Of a stretch of DNA of 64,000 bases, positions 1 to 7,686 are shown piece by piece. The notes beneath the pieces were generated by a model. It did no database searches, was not told where the DNA came from, and saw only the letters and a program-made list of their open reading frames with translations. The position numbers were made by a program, and so were the translations under genes. The stretch is from an uncultured Oscillospiraceae bacterium (GTDB lineage: Bacteria; Bacillota; Clostridia; Oscillospirales; Ruminococcaceae). Where the stretch lies: positions 30,034-94,033 of the forward strand of contig UQMF01000010.1 of NCBI GenBank assembly GCA_900542145.1, given 5' to 3'. Numbering within the stretch: position 1 is the first letter of the stretch; every line of letters begins with the position of its first letter.

Positions 1-1
1 G

Positions 2-49
2 AGCGCGGACCCCGAGTACAAGCCCCCGGTGCTGGACGTCAAGGGCTGA
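2..49 (+). CDS. 3' end of an upstream flagellar-operon gene (truncated by window)
   Basis: Only the last 15 codons and the stop are inside the window; they read S-A-D-P-E-Y-K-P-P-V-L-D-V-K-G. In Clostridia and Bacilli the gene just before fliW is usually flgL or a DUF6470 (YviE-like) gene, so this is probably one of those, but the fragment is too short to decide. The frame was chosen because it closes with TGA shortly before the fliW Shine-Dalgarno. Confidence 0.5.
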   Translation, partial: SADPEYKPPVLDVKG

Positions 50-83
50 TCTATTCTGAAAGGAGCGGCGGCAATACGCCGGA

Positions 84-518
84 ATGCCTATGAAGATAAT
101 TACCAGAGATTTTGGCGAGCAGGAAGTTGACGAGAGCAGGATCATCACGTTCCCTGAGGGAATAATCGGGTTTGAGGACAAGAAGAAGTACGCACTGCTC
201 AGTCCGCTGGGCGATGAGAAGTTCCCGATGTGGCTCCAGGCGGTGGATTCAAAGGAGCCGTGCTTCGTGGTCTACGACCCGATGGAGATATACAGCGGAT
301 ACAGGTTCGAGATATCCGATGAGGAGCAGGCAACGCTGCGCATAGACGAGGATTCCCCCTACCGCTGCCTTGCCGTTGCGATCGTCCCGGAGGACTACCG
401 CAAGACGACCATCAATCTCCGCTGCCCCATCGTCGTCAATACGAAGGAGCGCATTGCGGCCCAGGTCATTCTGACGGAGCATTATGAATTCAAGGCTCCG
501 GTCTATGAGGAGGGCTGA
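84..518 (+). CDS. fliW: FliW, flagellar assembly factor and CsrA antagonist
   Basis: Encodes a 144-residue FliW. In Firmicutes FliW binds either flagellin or CsrA: free FliW sequesters CsrA and so releases translation of flagellin mRNA. The N-terminal pattern (I-T-R-D-F-G-E then I-I-T-F-P-E-G-I-I-G-F-E) and the R-C-P-I-V-V-N near the C-terminus are family hallmarks, and the length is normal. csrA starts three bases after its stop, the usual partner arrangement. The start is uncertain between ATG 84 and ATG 90. The AAAGGAG at 59-65 is about 18 nt from ATG 84, but a 5-bp hairpin (66-70 with 77-81) lies between and would bring the two together. Cytoplasmic. Confidence 0.95.
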   Translation: MPMKIITRDFGEQEVDESRIITFPEGIIGFEDKKKYALLSPLGDEKFPMWLQAVDSKEPCFVVYDPMEIYSGYRFEISDEEQATLRIDEDSPYRCLAVAIVPEDYRKTTINLRCPIVVNTKERIAAQVILTEHYEFKAPVYEEG

Positions 519-520
519 GC

Positions 521-754
521 ATGCTTGTTGTTACCAGAAAGACGGACGAGAGCCTGATAATTTCGGATAATATCGAGATCACGGTCCTTGAAATAGGCAA
601 GGACAAGGTGAAGATAGGCATAAACGCACCAAAAGAGATCAAAGTAATCCGCAGCGAACTGAAGGACGCGCGCCAGACCAACGAACAGGCGGCGCATTCC
701 TCCGGCAGCGCGATCGCGGAGCTGCTGAAGCAGCATAAACAGGAGGAGAACTGA
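521..754 (+). CDS. csrA: CsrA, RNA-binding translational regulator
   Basis: 77-residue CsrA with the canonical start (M-L-V-V-T-R-K) and the core V-K-I-G-I-N-A-P-K-E-I-K-V-I-R strand that forms the RNA-binding surface of the homodimer. It binds GGA motifs in leaders, classically repressing flagellin synthesis, and is held in check by FliW encoded immediately upstream. The C-terminal tail (about residues 52-77) is longer than in gamma-proteobacterial CsrA, as is common in Firmicutes, where FliW contacts that extension. A good GAGGAGGG Shine-Dalgarno lies inside the end of fliW. fliD begins one base after the stop, so fliW-csrA-fliD are tightly co-translated. Confidence 0.96.
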   Translation: MLVVTRKTDESLIISDNIEITVLEIGKDKVKIGINAPKEIKVIRSELKDARQTNEQAAHSSGSAIAELLKQHKQEEN

Positions 755-755
755 C

Positions 756-3164
756 ATGGCAGATACAATGAGGATCAGCGGTCTTACCTCGGGATTTGAT
801 ACCGAGAGCATGATCAAGCAGCTGATGTCGTCTTACCAGACGAAGATAGACAAGCAGAACCAGAAACTCCAGAAGCTGAGCTGGCAGCAGTCCGCTTATC
901 AGGACGTCACAAAGAAGATCACCGAGTTCAAGAACAAGTATTTCGATGTGCTCAAGCGCGATACATATCTGATGAGCAGCTCCACCTTCAACAAGTTCAC
1001 TTCCAGCGTGACCGCCACAAACGGCGCGGACACCACCGGGCTTACTGTAAGCACCACCAGCAACTCCGCTGCCGGAAGCTACAAGGTGAAACTCGCACAG
1101 CTCGCGACTTCTTCCAGGGCGGAGGGCGGCAATGTCAATGTCGCTAATTTCCGGCTCGATCTTGACAAGGCGGTGTCCGCCGGCGGTAAGGACGTCACAA
1201 ACGCAGACGGCAGCAAGACCAGACAGTTTGAGCTTGCGCTTGACGTTAAGGTGGGAAGTGTTTCCAAAACCATTAATTTTGACGTAAGTGCAGCCCTTGA
1301 CGCAGACGGCAATATCGCTGATAAGGACGCGCTGTATCAGGATCTGACCGACGCGCTCAATACAAAGCTTCAGGAAGGATTCGGATATTCCGGCAGGACC
1401 GGAAGCAATGCGACGGGTGCCACAGACTCTAACGGGAACGAGTGGTTCCTTCAGGCGGAACTTGGCGCTGACGGGAAGGTCGGCTTCAGGGTGGGCGGAA
1501 ACTCCACCGTCACGGTTACTGAGAACAAGGGCAACTTCGGAATGGCGCAGGCTGCTTCAAGGGTCGCGGTTTCCACCGGCAGCGTTGTCACTGGCACCAA
1601 CACCTTTGCGGTGGACATAGGCGGAAAGACGACAAATGTCAGCTTCGAGGGCGTTTCCACGACTTATTATGACAGCCGCACCGTTTCCGGCAACGAGAGC
1701 ATTCTCAAAGAGTTCAACGAGCTCAAGCTTGCCGCTTACCGCCGGGATAATAAATTATCCGACAATCAGACGGTAACACAGACGCAGCTTGATAATTATA
1801 CCTACACCAGCGAACAGGCGGCAAAGGATAAGAATGCCGCTGCAATAAAGAAAGCGCTCGGAACCGCTCTCCCTGATTATTCGTTCACCCTTGACGGTTC
1901 CTATCTTACGGCAAAGAAGGGGTCGGAGAGCGTTGATTTCTCGCTGACTTCGGTTGACGGCGGTACTCTCGGACTTGCCAAGGCTTCCGCTTCAAACAAG
2001 ATAAATACGTCTACCACGCTTGACTCGCTCGGTTTTAAGCCGGATTCTGACGGGAAGTATTCGCTGAAAATAAACGATACCGAGATCACCGTTGATAAGT
2101 ACGCCACTGTTTCCACGCTCATGAGCGCTGTGAACAAGTCCGACGCCGGGGTGACGATGACATATTCTTCCCTCGCCAACAGCTTCATGGTTGAGGCCAA
2201 CGAGAAGGGCGGAGCCGGCAGGGTGGATATACAGTCCGGCGACCTTGCAAAGGGTCTGGGACTCGCCGACGATAACGGCACCGTGGGCTACACCCAGGGG
2301 CAGAACTCCATCTTTGAGATCAACGGTCAGGAGATCTATCTCAACGACAATACTTACACCCTGGACGGAACCACGTTCACGTTCGACGATAATATGAAAG
2401 TCGGCGAAACCTACACTGCGACCATTTCCAAGGACGCAACCACCGTCAAGGACACCATCAAGAAGTTCGTTGAGGACTACAACCAGCTTATCGACGACGT
2501 TTACGGGCATATCGGCACGGCTCCGGCAACGGACAGCAGCGGCAACAAGTACGACCCGCTGACCGACGACGAGCGCGACGAGATGAGCGAGGACGAGATC
2601 ACCAAGTGGGAGGAGAAGGCAAAGCAGGGCGTTATCTACAACGACTCCACCGTTTCCTCCATCATGAGCCAGATACGCATTGCGCTCTACGGCAGCGTGA
2701 CCATGGACGACGGCTCCAAGTTCGGTATCTACAACATGGGTATCAAGACCTCCAGCGAGTGGTCCGAGCACGGAAAGCTTGAGATCGACGAGGACGCTCT
2801 CGACAAGGCGTTCGAGAACAACCAGGACGCAATAATAAAGCTGTTCACCGACAGCAACACCGGTATCATGGCAAAGGTCAACAAGGTCATGGACAGCGCC
2901 GTAAAGAGCACCGGCAAGGCTGAGAACAGGGGAACCCTGGTACGCAAGGCAGGCAAGGAGAACAGCTCCGTTACTGCCGACAGCACCATCTACAAGGAGA
3001 TGAAGCGTATCCAGCAGCGCATGAGCGACCTCCAGACAAAGTACTCCGACAAGGAAGAATACTGGTGGAAGGTGTTCACCAACATGGAGAGCGCGCTGTC
3101 TGACCTGAACAGCCAGACAAGCTATATTTCCTCATATTTCGGCACTTCCGGCAACTATCAGTGA
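756..3164 (+). CDS. fliD: FliD, flagellar filament cap (hook-associated protein 2)
   Basis: 802-residue filament cap protein. The N-terminal block (M-R-I-S-G-L-T-S-G-F-D-T-E-S-M-I-K-Q-L-M) is the FliD_N signature. The C-terminal region (about 550-790: K-D-T-I-K-K-F-V-E-D-Y-N-Q-L-I and a long helical tail) matches FliD_C, which forms the cap legs. The middle (about 100-540) is large, Thr/Ser-rich and presumably surface exposed; 800 residues is long compared with the roughly 470-500 of model organisms but not unusual for Clostridia. There is no signal peptide, as expected for a type III export substrate. Shine-Dalgarno AGGAGGAG overlaps the csrA stop. fliS, the flagellin chaperone, follows. Confidence 0.95.
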   Translation: MADTMRISGLTSGFDTESMIKQLMSSYQTKIDKQNQKLQKLSWQQSAYQDVTKKITEFKNKYFDVLKRDTYLMSSSTFNKFTSSVTATNGADTTGLTVSTTSNSAAGSYKVKLAQLATSSRAEGGNVNVANFRLDLDKAVSAGGKDVTNADGSKTRQFELALDVKVGSVSKTINFDVSAALDADGNIADKDALYQDLTDALNTKLQEGFGYSGRTGSNATGATDSNGNEWFLQAELGADGKVGFRVGGNSTVTVTENKGNFGMAQAASRVAVSTGSVVTGTNTFAVDIGGKTTNVSFEGVSTTYYDSRTVSGNESILKEFNELKLAAYRRDNKLSDNQTVTQTQLDNYTYTSEQAAKDKNAAAIKKALGTALPDYSFTLDGSYLTAKKGSESVDFSLTSVDGGTLGLAKASASNKINTSTTLDSLGFKPDSDGKYSLKINDTEITVDKYATVSTLMSAVNKSDAGVTMTYSSLANSFMVEANEKGGAGRVDIQSGDLAKGLGLADDNGTVGYTQGQNSIFEINGQEIYLNDNTYTLDGTTFTFDDNMKVGETYTATISKDATTVKDTIKKFVEDYNQLIDDVYGHIGTAPATDSSGNKYDPLTDDERDEMSEDEITKWEEKAKQGVIYNDSTVSSIMSQIRIALYGSVTMDDGSKFGIYNMGIKTSSEWSEHGKLEIDEDALDKAFENNQDAIIKLFTDSNTGIMAKVNKVMDSAVKSTGKAENRGTLVRKAGKENSSVTADSTIYKEMKRIQQRMSDLQTKYSDKEEYWWKVFTNMESALSDLNSQTSYISSYFGTSGNYQ

Positions 3165-3223
3165 AATAACGCGGCGGAGTGAGCGCTCCGCCGCCACCAT
3201 AAAGAAAACAGAGGGCACAGGTT

Positions 3224-3634
3224 ATGTCTAATCCCTATTCAGCATACAAGAAGCAGTCCGTAACGACTATGACGCCGGTCGAGGTCGTCATCAAGCTGTA
3301 CAGCGAAACCGAGCGGCAGCTCGCCATCGGTGTGAACGCAATACGCACCAAGGAGATCAAGAAGGCGCACGAATCCCTGATGAAGGCGCAGGAGTTACTG
3401 GGTGCTCTGCGCGGTTCACTTGACATGGACGTCCCGGTGTCGAAGAACCTCGATCAGCTGTACGAATTCTTCCAGAGGACAGCGGAGAAGGCAAACATCA
3501 GGAAGGACGAGGATACCGCCGCCGAGGTGGAAAAGATCATTCCGATGGTCGGTGAACTGCGGGACGCTTTCACCCAGATAAGCCAGATGACCAAGGAAGA
3601 GATCGAGGCGCAGGAGAAGTCGCGCAAGAAGTAA
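3224..3634 (+). CDS. fliS: FliS, flagellin export chaperone
   Basis: 136 residues, all-helical, starting M-S-N-P-Y-S-A-Y-K-K-Q-S-V-T-T-M-T-P, the recognisable FliS N-terminus that caps the flagellin-binding groove; V-V-I-K-L-Y-S-E corresponds to the conserved L-I-x-x-L-Y-D helix. It keeps cytosolic flagellin unpolymerised until export. It follows fliD by 59 bases and precedes a second small chaperone-like gene, the standard fliD-fliS-fliT order. A basic tail (K-S-R-K-K) is present. No flagellin gene lies in the window. Confidence 0.94.
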   Translation: MSNPYSAYKKQSVTTMTPVEVVIKLYSETERQLAIGVNAIRTKEIKKAHESLMKAQELLGALRGSLDMDVPVSKNLDQLYEFFQRTAEKANIRKDEDTAAEVEKIIPMVGELRDAFTQISQMTKEEIEAQEKSRKK

Positions 3635-3650
3635 GCGGGAGGTGTTATTT

Positions 3651-4136
3651 ATGGCAGAGATCAAAGGCTGCGAGGGCGTTATCGCTCTGATGAAGCAGAT
3701 CTACGAGGTGCTTCAGGAATACGAAAAGCAGACGGACGCCATGAGTAACGCCGATCTGGAAACCCTGCAGCAGGCGCTTTTCAACCGCAACGAGCTTATC
3801 GGCAGGCTTGAGGAGCTAAAGCAGCAGGTGGAGGGCGTGATCGAACTGGAGCTGAGCGAGGAACGCCAGCTGCTCAACGATCTTGTCCATGGCAGCTACG
3901 TCGGTATTGCGCTGGACGAACAGCACAAGGAACTACAGCTTATCCAGCGGAACATCACCGTGATAAAGCAGCGTATCGTTGACAAGGACCGGGTCATCTC
4001 CGGGCAGTTCAAGAGCCAGCACATGGATTCCCGGCGCGAACTGGAACAGCTCAAGCAGACGCGCCAGAAGATCGGCTACTACAACAGCGCGGTCGTCGGC
4101 AGGGCAACAGGGCAGTCGCTCAACAAGAATCTGTAA
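3651..4136 (+). CDS. FliT/FlgN-like flagellar chaperone
   Basis: 161-residue, highly charged helical protein with heptad-like Leu spacing through most of its length, consistent with the FliT/FlgN family of hook-associated-protein chaperones. ATG 3651 is preferred over an upstream in-frame GTG (3642) because GGGAGGTG sits 6-7 bases ahead of it. Position right after fliS and the strong terminator immediately downstream mark it as the last gene of the flagellar operon. Sequence conservation in this family is low, so position carries most of the weight; it could equally be called FlgN. Confidence 0.75.
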   Translation: MAEIKGCEGVIALMKQIYEVLQEYEKQTDAMSNADLETLQQALFNRNELIGRLEELKQQVEGVIELELSEERQLLNDLVHGSYVGIALDEQHKELQLIQRNITVIKQRIVDKDRVISGQFKSQHMDSRRELEQLKQTRQKIGYYNSAVVGRATGQSLNKNL

Positions 4137-4141
4137 TCAGT

Positions 4142-4179
4142 TATCCCCCGGGGTCAGGAACTCCGGGGGATAGTTTTTT
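4142..4179 (+). terminator. Intrinsic terminator of the flagellar operon
   Basis: Ten-base-pair stem (4142-4151 with 4163-4172, TATCCCCCGG/CCGGGGGATA), followed by six T residues at 4174-4179. It lies just after the FliT-like gene. Confidence 0.92.
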
Positions 4180-4197
4180 GTGCGTGAATAAAGGAAC

Positions 4198-4220
4198 GGG
4201 GCAGGCGATGAGCCTGCCCC
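4198..4220 (-). terminator. Probable terminator of the HtrA gene
   Basis: Perfect 9-bp stem GGGGCAGGC/GCCTGCCCC with a 5-nt loop, just beyond the HtrA stop codon on the minus strand. The tail is only moderately T-rich (GTTCCTTTATT), so termination may be partial. Confidence 0.65.
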
Positions 4221-4241
4221 GTGTGGTTGATTCAGATGTTA

Positions 4242-5609
4242 TCAGCTTCCGCTGTATTCGGAGAGCTGTACATCGAATTTCACGGTCTTGTCGCGGCCGC
4301 GGCTGTCAGTCCTTACGACGGTGACGGTCACGGTGTCGCCGGGCTTCATGTCCTTGATGACCTCGGAAACCTCGTCAACGGAGCGTACCTCGGTGCCGTT
4401 GATGGCGGTGATGGTGTCGCCCACAACAAGCTCGCTGTTCGCGATCGCAAGGCTCTTGTCAATGTCCGTTACCAGAAGTCCGGGGGTCATGCCCTGGATC
4501 GCACCCAGGTAGTCGCTGACCTGAAGGCAGGTGATACCAAGTATCGGTCTGCCGGTTACATAGCCCTTGGTGATAAGGTCGCTGATGACTGTCTTTGCGT
4601 CGTTGATGGTGATCGCGAATCCCAGGTTCTCTGCGTTGTCGTTTACCAGCTTCATGTTGACTACGCCGACGACCTCGCCGTACATGTTGAACATTCCGCC
4701 GCCGGAGTTACCGCTGTTGATCGCGGTATCCGTCTGGATAGCGGATACGCTGTTGTCGTCGTATACCTGGCGGTTCAGTCCGGAAACCACGCCCTTGGAC
4801 ACGGAGGTTTCAAGTCCCAGCGGATTACCGATTACCACAACGTCGTCGCCCAGGCTCAGCTCATCGGAGTCGCCCAGTTTTGCGGCGGTCAGTCCCTCGG
4901 CGTCTATTTTCAGCACCGCAAGGTCGGTGTCGGTATCCGAGCCGAGCAGCTCGGCGTCGTAGCTGTTGGATACGCTGTCGCCGGTGTTGGGGTCGGTGGT
5001 GTTCACGTTTACGACCAGCCTGGATACGGGGTAAGTATCATTCTCTGCGACATGCGCGTTGGTCAGGATATATCCGTCCTGGGAGATCACGATACCGCTG
5101 CCGGCGCCGTACAGGGTTTCCTGTCCACGGTAGTTGACGTAGACCTCAATGTACACGATGGAATCCTTGACAGCCTTCACGAGATCCCTTGTGTAGGCGT
5201 AGGTGCCGTCGCTGTTGTATTCCACGTTGCCGGAGGTGGTGTGACCGGAAACTCCCGACTGGAGGGAGTCGATCACCTCCTGTGCGTCGCTGGAGAGGCT
5301 GCTGCCGGAATCCTGGGAATCCGCGGAGCTTCCATCGGAGGAAGTCGTGGTGTCGGATACGGAGGAGCCGCTGACCATGCTCATCGCCTTGTTGGCGGCA
5401 AATGCGCCGCCGAATCCCGCACCGCCGCAGAGTACTGCGACCGCGGCGATAAGCGCAATGACCCTGCCGGTCTTGTGGGTGTTGGGCTTCTTCGGGGGCT
5501 GCGGCTCGGTGGAGAAGCTGCCCTGATATTGCTGGCTCTGTGTATCCTGACGGTTCATGCCGTTAGTGTTGTTCATATCGTTCATGTTATTGTTATTGTA
5601 GTCATACAT
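4242..5609 (-). CDS. HtrA/DegP-type serine protease with PDZ domain, membrane anchored
   Basis: 455-residue S1C protease. An Asn/Gln-rich cytoplasmic N-terminus is followed by a transmembrane helix (about 49-72) and a Ser/Asp-rich linker (about 80-112), so the catalytic part faces outward. The triad is visible: His186 in T-N-A-H-V, Asp229 in D-T-D-L-A-V-L-K, Ser302 in G-N-S-G-G-G. A PDZ domain (about 355-450: G-I-T-C-L-Q-V, G-L-L-V-T-D-I, G-D-T-I-T-A-I-N-G) follows. The family degrades or refolds damaged exported proteins during envelope stress. The gene is monocistronic with its own probable promoter and terminator. Confidence 0.95.
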   Translation of the reverse strand: MYDYNNNNMNDMNNTNGMNRQDTQSQQYQGSFSTEPQPPKKPNTHKTGRVIALIAAVAVLCGGAGFGGAFAANKAMSMVSGSSVSDTTTSSDGSSADSQDSGSSLSSDAQEVIDSLQSGVSGHTTSGNVEYNSDGTYAYTRDLVKAVKDSIVYIEVYVNYRGQETLYGAGSGIVISQDGYILTNAHVAENDTYPVSRLVVNVNTTDPNTGDSVSNSYDAELLGSDTDTDLAVLKIDAEGLTAAKLGDSDELSLGDDVVVIGNPLGLETSVSKGVVSGLNRQVYDDNSVSAIQTDTAINSGNSGGGMFNMYGEVVGVVNMKLVNDNAENLGFAITINDAKTVISDLITKGYVTGRPILGITCLQVSDYLGAIQGMTPGLLVTDIDKSLAIANSELVVGDTITAINGTEVRSVDEVSEVIKDMKPGDTVTVTVVRTDSRGRDKTVKFDVQLSEYSGS

Positions 5610-5691
5610 AGATCATTCAATCCTTTCACCGGTCATCGGATACTGTCCGGATACCGTTTCTCTTTTGTGATTACAGTATATCAATCCATTG

Positions 5692-5720
5692 TGTATATCA
5701 GGTGAAACAAATTTGAACAA
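5692..5720 (-). promoter_or_regulatory. Putative sigma-A promoter for the HtrA gene
   Basis: On the minus strand TTGTTC (5715-5720), 17-bp spacer, TATACA (5692-5697) with a TGA extended -10. About 80 bases upstream of the start codon. The -35 box is only a partial match. Confidence 0.55.
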
Positions 5721-5759
5721 ATAATTAAATCACGCTGAACAACTATTCAACGTCATGTG

Positions 5760-7157
5760 TCAGCCCATGCTTGCCGGGGCTTCGCTCATGGAGGGAGCCT
5801 CCTGACCCTTGACGGCGCGGTCCGCCGCGAGGGCTATGGCGCATTCCAGGCGCTTTTTCTGCATTTCACAGGCGATCTTGTAAGGCTTCTTGACGTCGCC
5901 CTCGTAGATGAAGCTGTTCGCATTGCAGCCTCCGGAGCAGAAGAACTTCGCCCAGCAGCTGCGGCAGCCTTCCTTGCTGTAGACATGGACCTTGGAGAAG
6001 TAGGTCTTTATATCATCGTTGAAAGTTCCATCATAAAGGTTGCCCATTTTCCACTGCTCTATTCCGACGAACTGGTGGCAGGGGTAGATATCGCCGTGGG
6101 GCTCCACCGCAACGTAGTCGTTGCCGCAGCCGCAGCCGCGCAGGCGCTTGATGGCGCAGGGACCTGCGTTCAGGTCCACCATGAAGTGGAAGAAGTTGAA
6201 CTTGTCCTCGGTACGTTCAGCCATGATGTCGCACAGCTTGTCGTACTCGGAGAACACTCTCGGCAGGTCCTCCTCGTTGAGGGCGTAGGGCATTGTGGGG
6301 TCGGTGACGACAGGCTCGGCGGAAAGCTGCACGAATCCCAGGTCGCGCATTGCGAGGATATCGTCCGTGAAATCAAGGTTGTACTTTGTGAATGTCGCCC
6401 GGACGTAGTAGTCCTTGGTGCCGCGGCTCTGCACCAGCTTCTGGAACTTGGGCACGATTATGTCGAAGCAGCTCTTTCCGTTGACGGTCTTGCGGATACG
6501 GTCGGTGACCTCGCGCCTGCCGTCCAGGGAGAGGACGCAGTTACTCATCTCCTTGTTGATGTAGGCTATCTTCTCGTCGTCCAGCAGGATTCCGTTGGTG
6601 GTGATGGTGAAGCGGAAGTGCTTGCCGTACTTCTTCTCAATGGAGCGCGCGTATTCCACGGTCTGTACTACCGTATCCCACGCCATGAGCGGCTCGCCGC
6701 CGAAGAAATCCAGCTCCAGCTGCTCGCGGTTTGCGGAGCGCTCGATGAGGAAGTCTATCGCCTTCCTGCCGGTTTCGGGGGTCATGATACAGCGCTCGCC
6801 GCCGAAATCGCCCTGCTGTGCGAAGCAGTATTCGCAGCGCAGGTTGCAGTCGTGGGAAACGTTCAGGCACATGGACTTCACGGGGGATTTCACCATGGTG
6901 TCGCTGTATTTCTCGTAGTCGTCCTCGGCAAAGAGGGCGCCGTCCTTGTACAGCTGGTAAAGTTCCGCGTAGCTTTCACAGACCTCGTTTTCGGAGTACT
7001 GCGGAAGCTTTCCGGGGAGGTCGGAGGGCATGGTTTCGCTCATTGGGGCGTCGATGTAGTCCAGCATATCATATGCGCAGTCGTCGGGCAGGTGCACTGC
7101 GCCGCTGTTTACGTCGAGCACTATATTATAGCCGAGCTGTTTGAACTTGTGTATCAT
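5760..7157 (-). CDS. scfB: SCIFF peptide maturase (radical SAM/SPASM thioether-forming enzyme)
   Basis: 465 residues. This enzyme family uses S-adenosylmethionine and [4Fe-4S] clusters to install Cys-to-alpha-carbon thioether (sactionine-type) bonds in the SCIFF precursor. The N-terminus M-I-H-K-F-K-Q-L-G-Y-N-I-V-L-D-V-N-S-G-A is typical, followed by the radical SAM motif C104-N-L-R-C108-E-Y-C111 and a Cys-rich SPASM-type C-terminus (G-C-G-C-G; Y-P-C-H-Q-F; C-R-S-C-W-A-K-F-F-C-S-G-G-C) for auxiliary clusters. The ATG at 7157 is chosen, not upstream in-frame codons, because AAAGGCG precedes it at good spacing. The precursor gene lies directly upstream on the same strand, separated by a terminator hairpin. 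Confidence 0.95.
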   Translation of the reverse strand: MIHKFKQLGYNIVLDVNSGAVHLPDDCAYDMLDYIDAPMSETMPSDLPGKLPQYSENEVCESYAELYQLYKDGALFAEDDYEKYSDTMVKSPVKSMCLNVSHDCNLRCEYCFAQQGDFGGERCIMTPETGRKAIDFLIERSANREQLELDFFGGEPLMAWDTVVQTVEYARSIEKKYGKHFRFTITTNGILLDDEKIAYINKEMSNCVLSLDGRREVTDRIRKTVNGKSCFDIIVPKFQKLVQSRGTKDYYVRATFTKYNLDFTDDILAMRDLGFVQLSAEPVVTDPTMPYALNEEDLPRVFSEYDKLCDIMAERTEDKFNFFHFMVDLNAGPCAIKRLRGCGCGNDYVAVEPHGDIYPCHQFVGIEQWKMGNLYDGTFNDDIKTYFSKVHVYSKEGCRSCWAKFFCSGGCNANSFIYEGDVKKPYKIACEMQKKRLECAIALAADRAVKGQEAPSMSEAPASMG

Positions 7158-7194
7158 TGGATTTCGCCTTTCTATATGGTATGTCGTTGTTATC

Positions 7195-7223
7195 AAAAAA
7201 ACTGGGCGGAACAGTTCCGCCCA
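7195..7223 (-). terminator. Intrinsic terminator/attenuator between scfA and scfB
   Basis: Read on the minus strand: perfect 9-bp stem TGGGCGGAA/TTCCGCCCA (7215-7223 with 7203-7211), 3-nt loop, then seven consecutive T residues. It lies in the 89-bp gap between peptide and maturase genes, so most transcripts should stop after the peptide, with read-through supplying the enzyme. Confidence 0.88.
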
Positions 7224-7246
7224 TCGTGTGTAATATCAGGTGGATA

Positions 7247-7390
7247 TTACTTTTCAGACTCACATTTCTGGTTTGCAACTGTGCAGGAGGTCTTGCAAGC
7301 AGACTGGCAGGAGCTCTGGCACTTGCCGCAGCCGCCCTTTACAGCGGAAGCCTTCAGGTTAGCCTTGTTGATGGTTGTGATGTGCTTCAA
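7247..7390 (-). CDS. scfA: SCIFF (six cysteines in forty-five) ribosomal peptide precursor
   Basis: 47-residue peptide starting with TTG: K-H-I-T-T-I-N-K-A-N-L-K-A-S-A-V-K-G-G, then Cys at 21, 24, 28, 32, 36 and 43 (pattern C-x2-C-x3-C-x3-C-x3-C-x6-C) and tail E-S-E-K. This is the signature of the near-universal Clostridia peptide SCIFF, which ScfB modifies. AAAGAGGTG sits about 8 nt before the TTG; the family consensus begins M-K-H-I, which supports TTG 7390 over the in-frame GTG three codons upstream. The leader half is basic, the core half Cys-rich. It has its own strong promoter. The function of mature SCIFF is not established. Confidence 0.95.
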   Translation of the reverse strand: MKHITTINKANLKASAVKGGCGKCQSSCQSACKTSCTVANQKCESEK

Positions 7391-7442
7391 ACTAAACACC
7401 TCTTTCGTGTAGTATTACAGGTCGCTGCCTGTTATCATTACT

Positions 7443-7471
7443 AGTATAGCATATCTCGTGGAATATTTCAA
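7443..7471 (-). promoter_or_regulatory. Sigma-A promoter for scfA
   Basis: Minus strand TTGAAA (7466-7471), 17-bp spacer, TATACT (7443-7448) with TGC extended -10. The resulting leader is about 45 nt and contains a small ACAGG/CCTGT hairpin. Confidence 0.85.
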
Positions 7472-7603
7472 GTAGCAATGAGAGATTTTTTTGAATTAAT
7501 GACCCCGACCGGCGAGGTCAAAAAAATCCCCCTAAAATTCCCACCTCCGGATTGTGCAATATTGCTGAAAACATAAAAAAAGGAGTTTTATAATGAACGG
7601 CGC

Positions 7604-7632
7604 TTGAAAAAATCCGTAAAATACTGTATAAT
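7604..7632 (+). promoter_or_regulatory. Sigma-A promoter for the EAL-HDOD gene
   Basis: TTGAAA (7604-7609), 17-bp spacer, TATAAT (7627-7632). The transcript would start near 7639 and carries a 6-bp CGGAGC-type hairpin before a GGGAGGGGGAG Shine-Dalgarno. The rest of the interval back to scfA is AT-rich with no gene seen. Confidence 0.85.
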
Positions 7633-7686
7633 TATATTTGAGTAGCAGCGGAGCGGTATTGGCTCCGTACAGGGAGGGGGAGCCTA

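Noticed and set aside
4221..7412. Long plus-strand open frames opposite the HtrA gene and the SCIFF maturase
   Set aside because: They mirror the codons of the real minus-strand genes, have no ribosome sites, and translate to Val/His/Gly-rich sequence without recognisable motifs. The same holds for long antisense frames opposite 28449-30986, 25656-28137 and 60157-61428.
7593..7607. Mini-ORF ATG-AAC-GGC-GCT-TGA with a good AAGGAG ahead
   Set aside because: It overlaps the -35 box of the 7604-7632 promoter, so it would not be on that transcript; four codons are too few to support as a gene without a promoter of its own.
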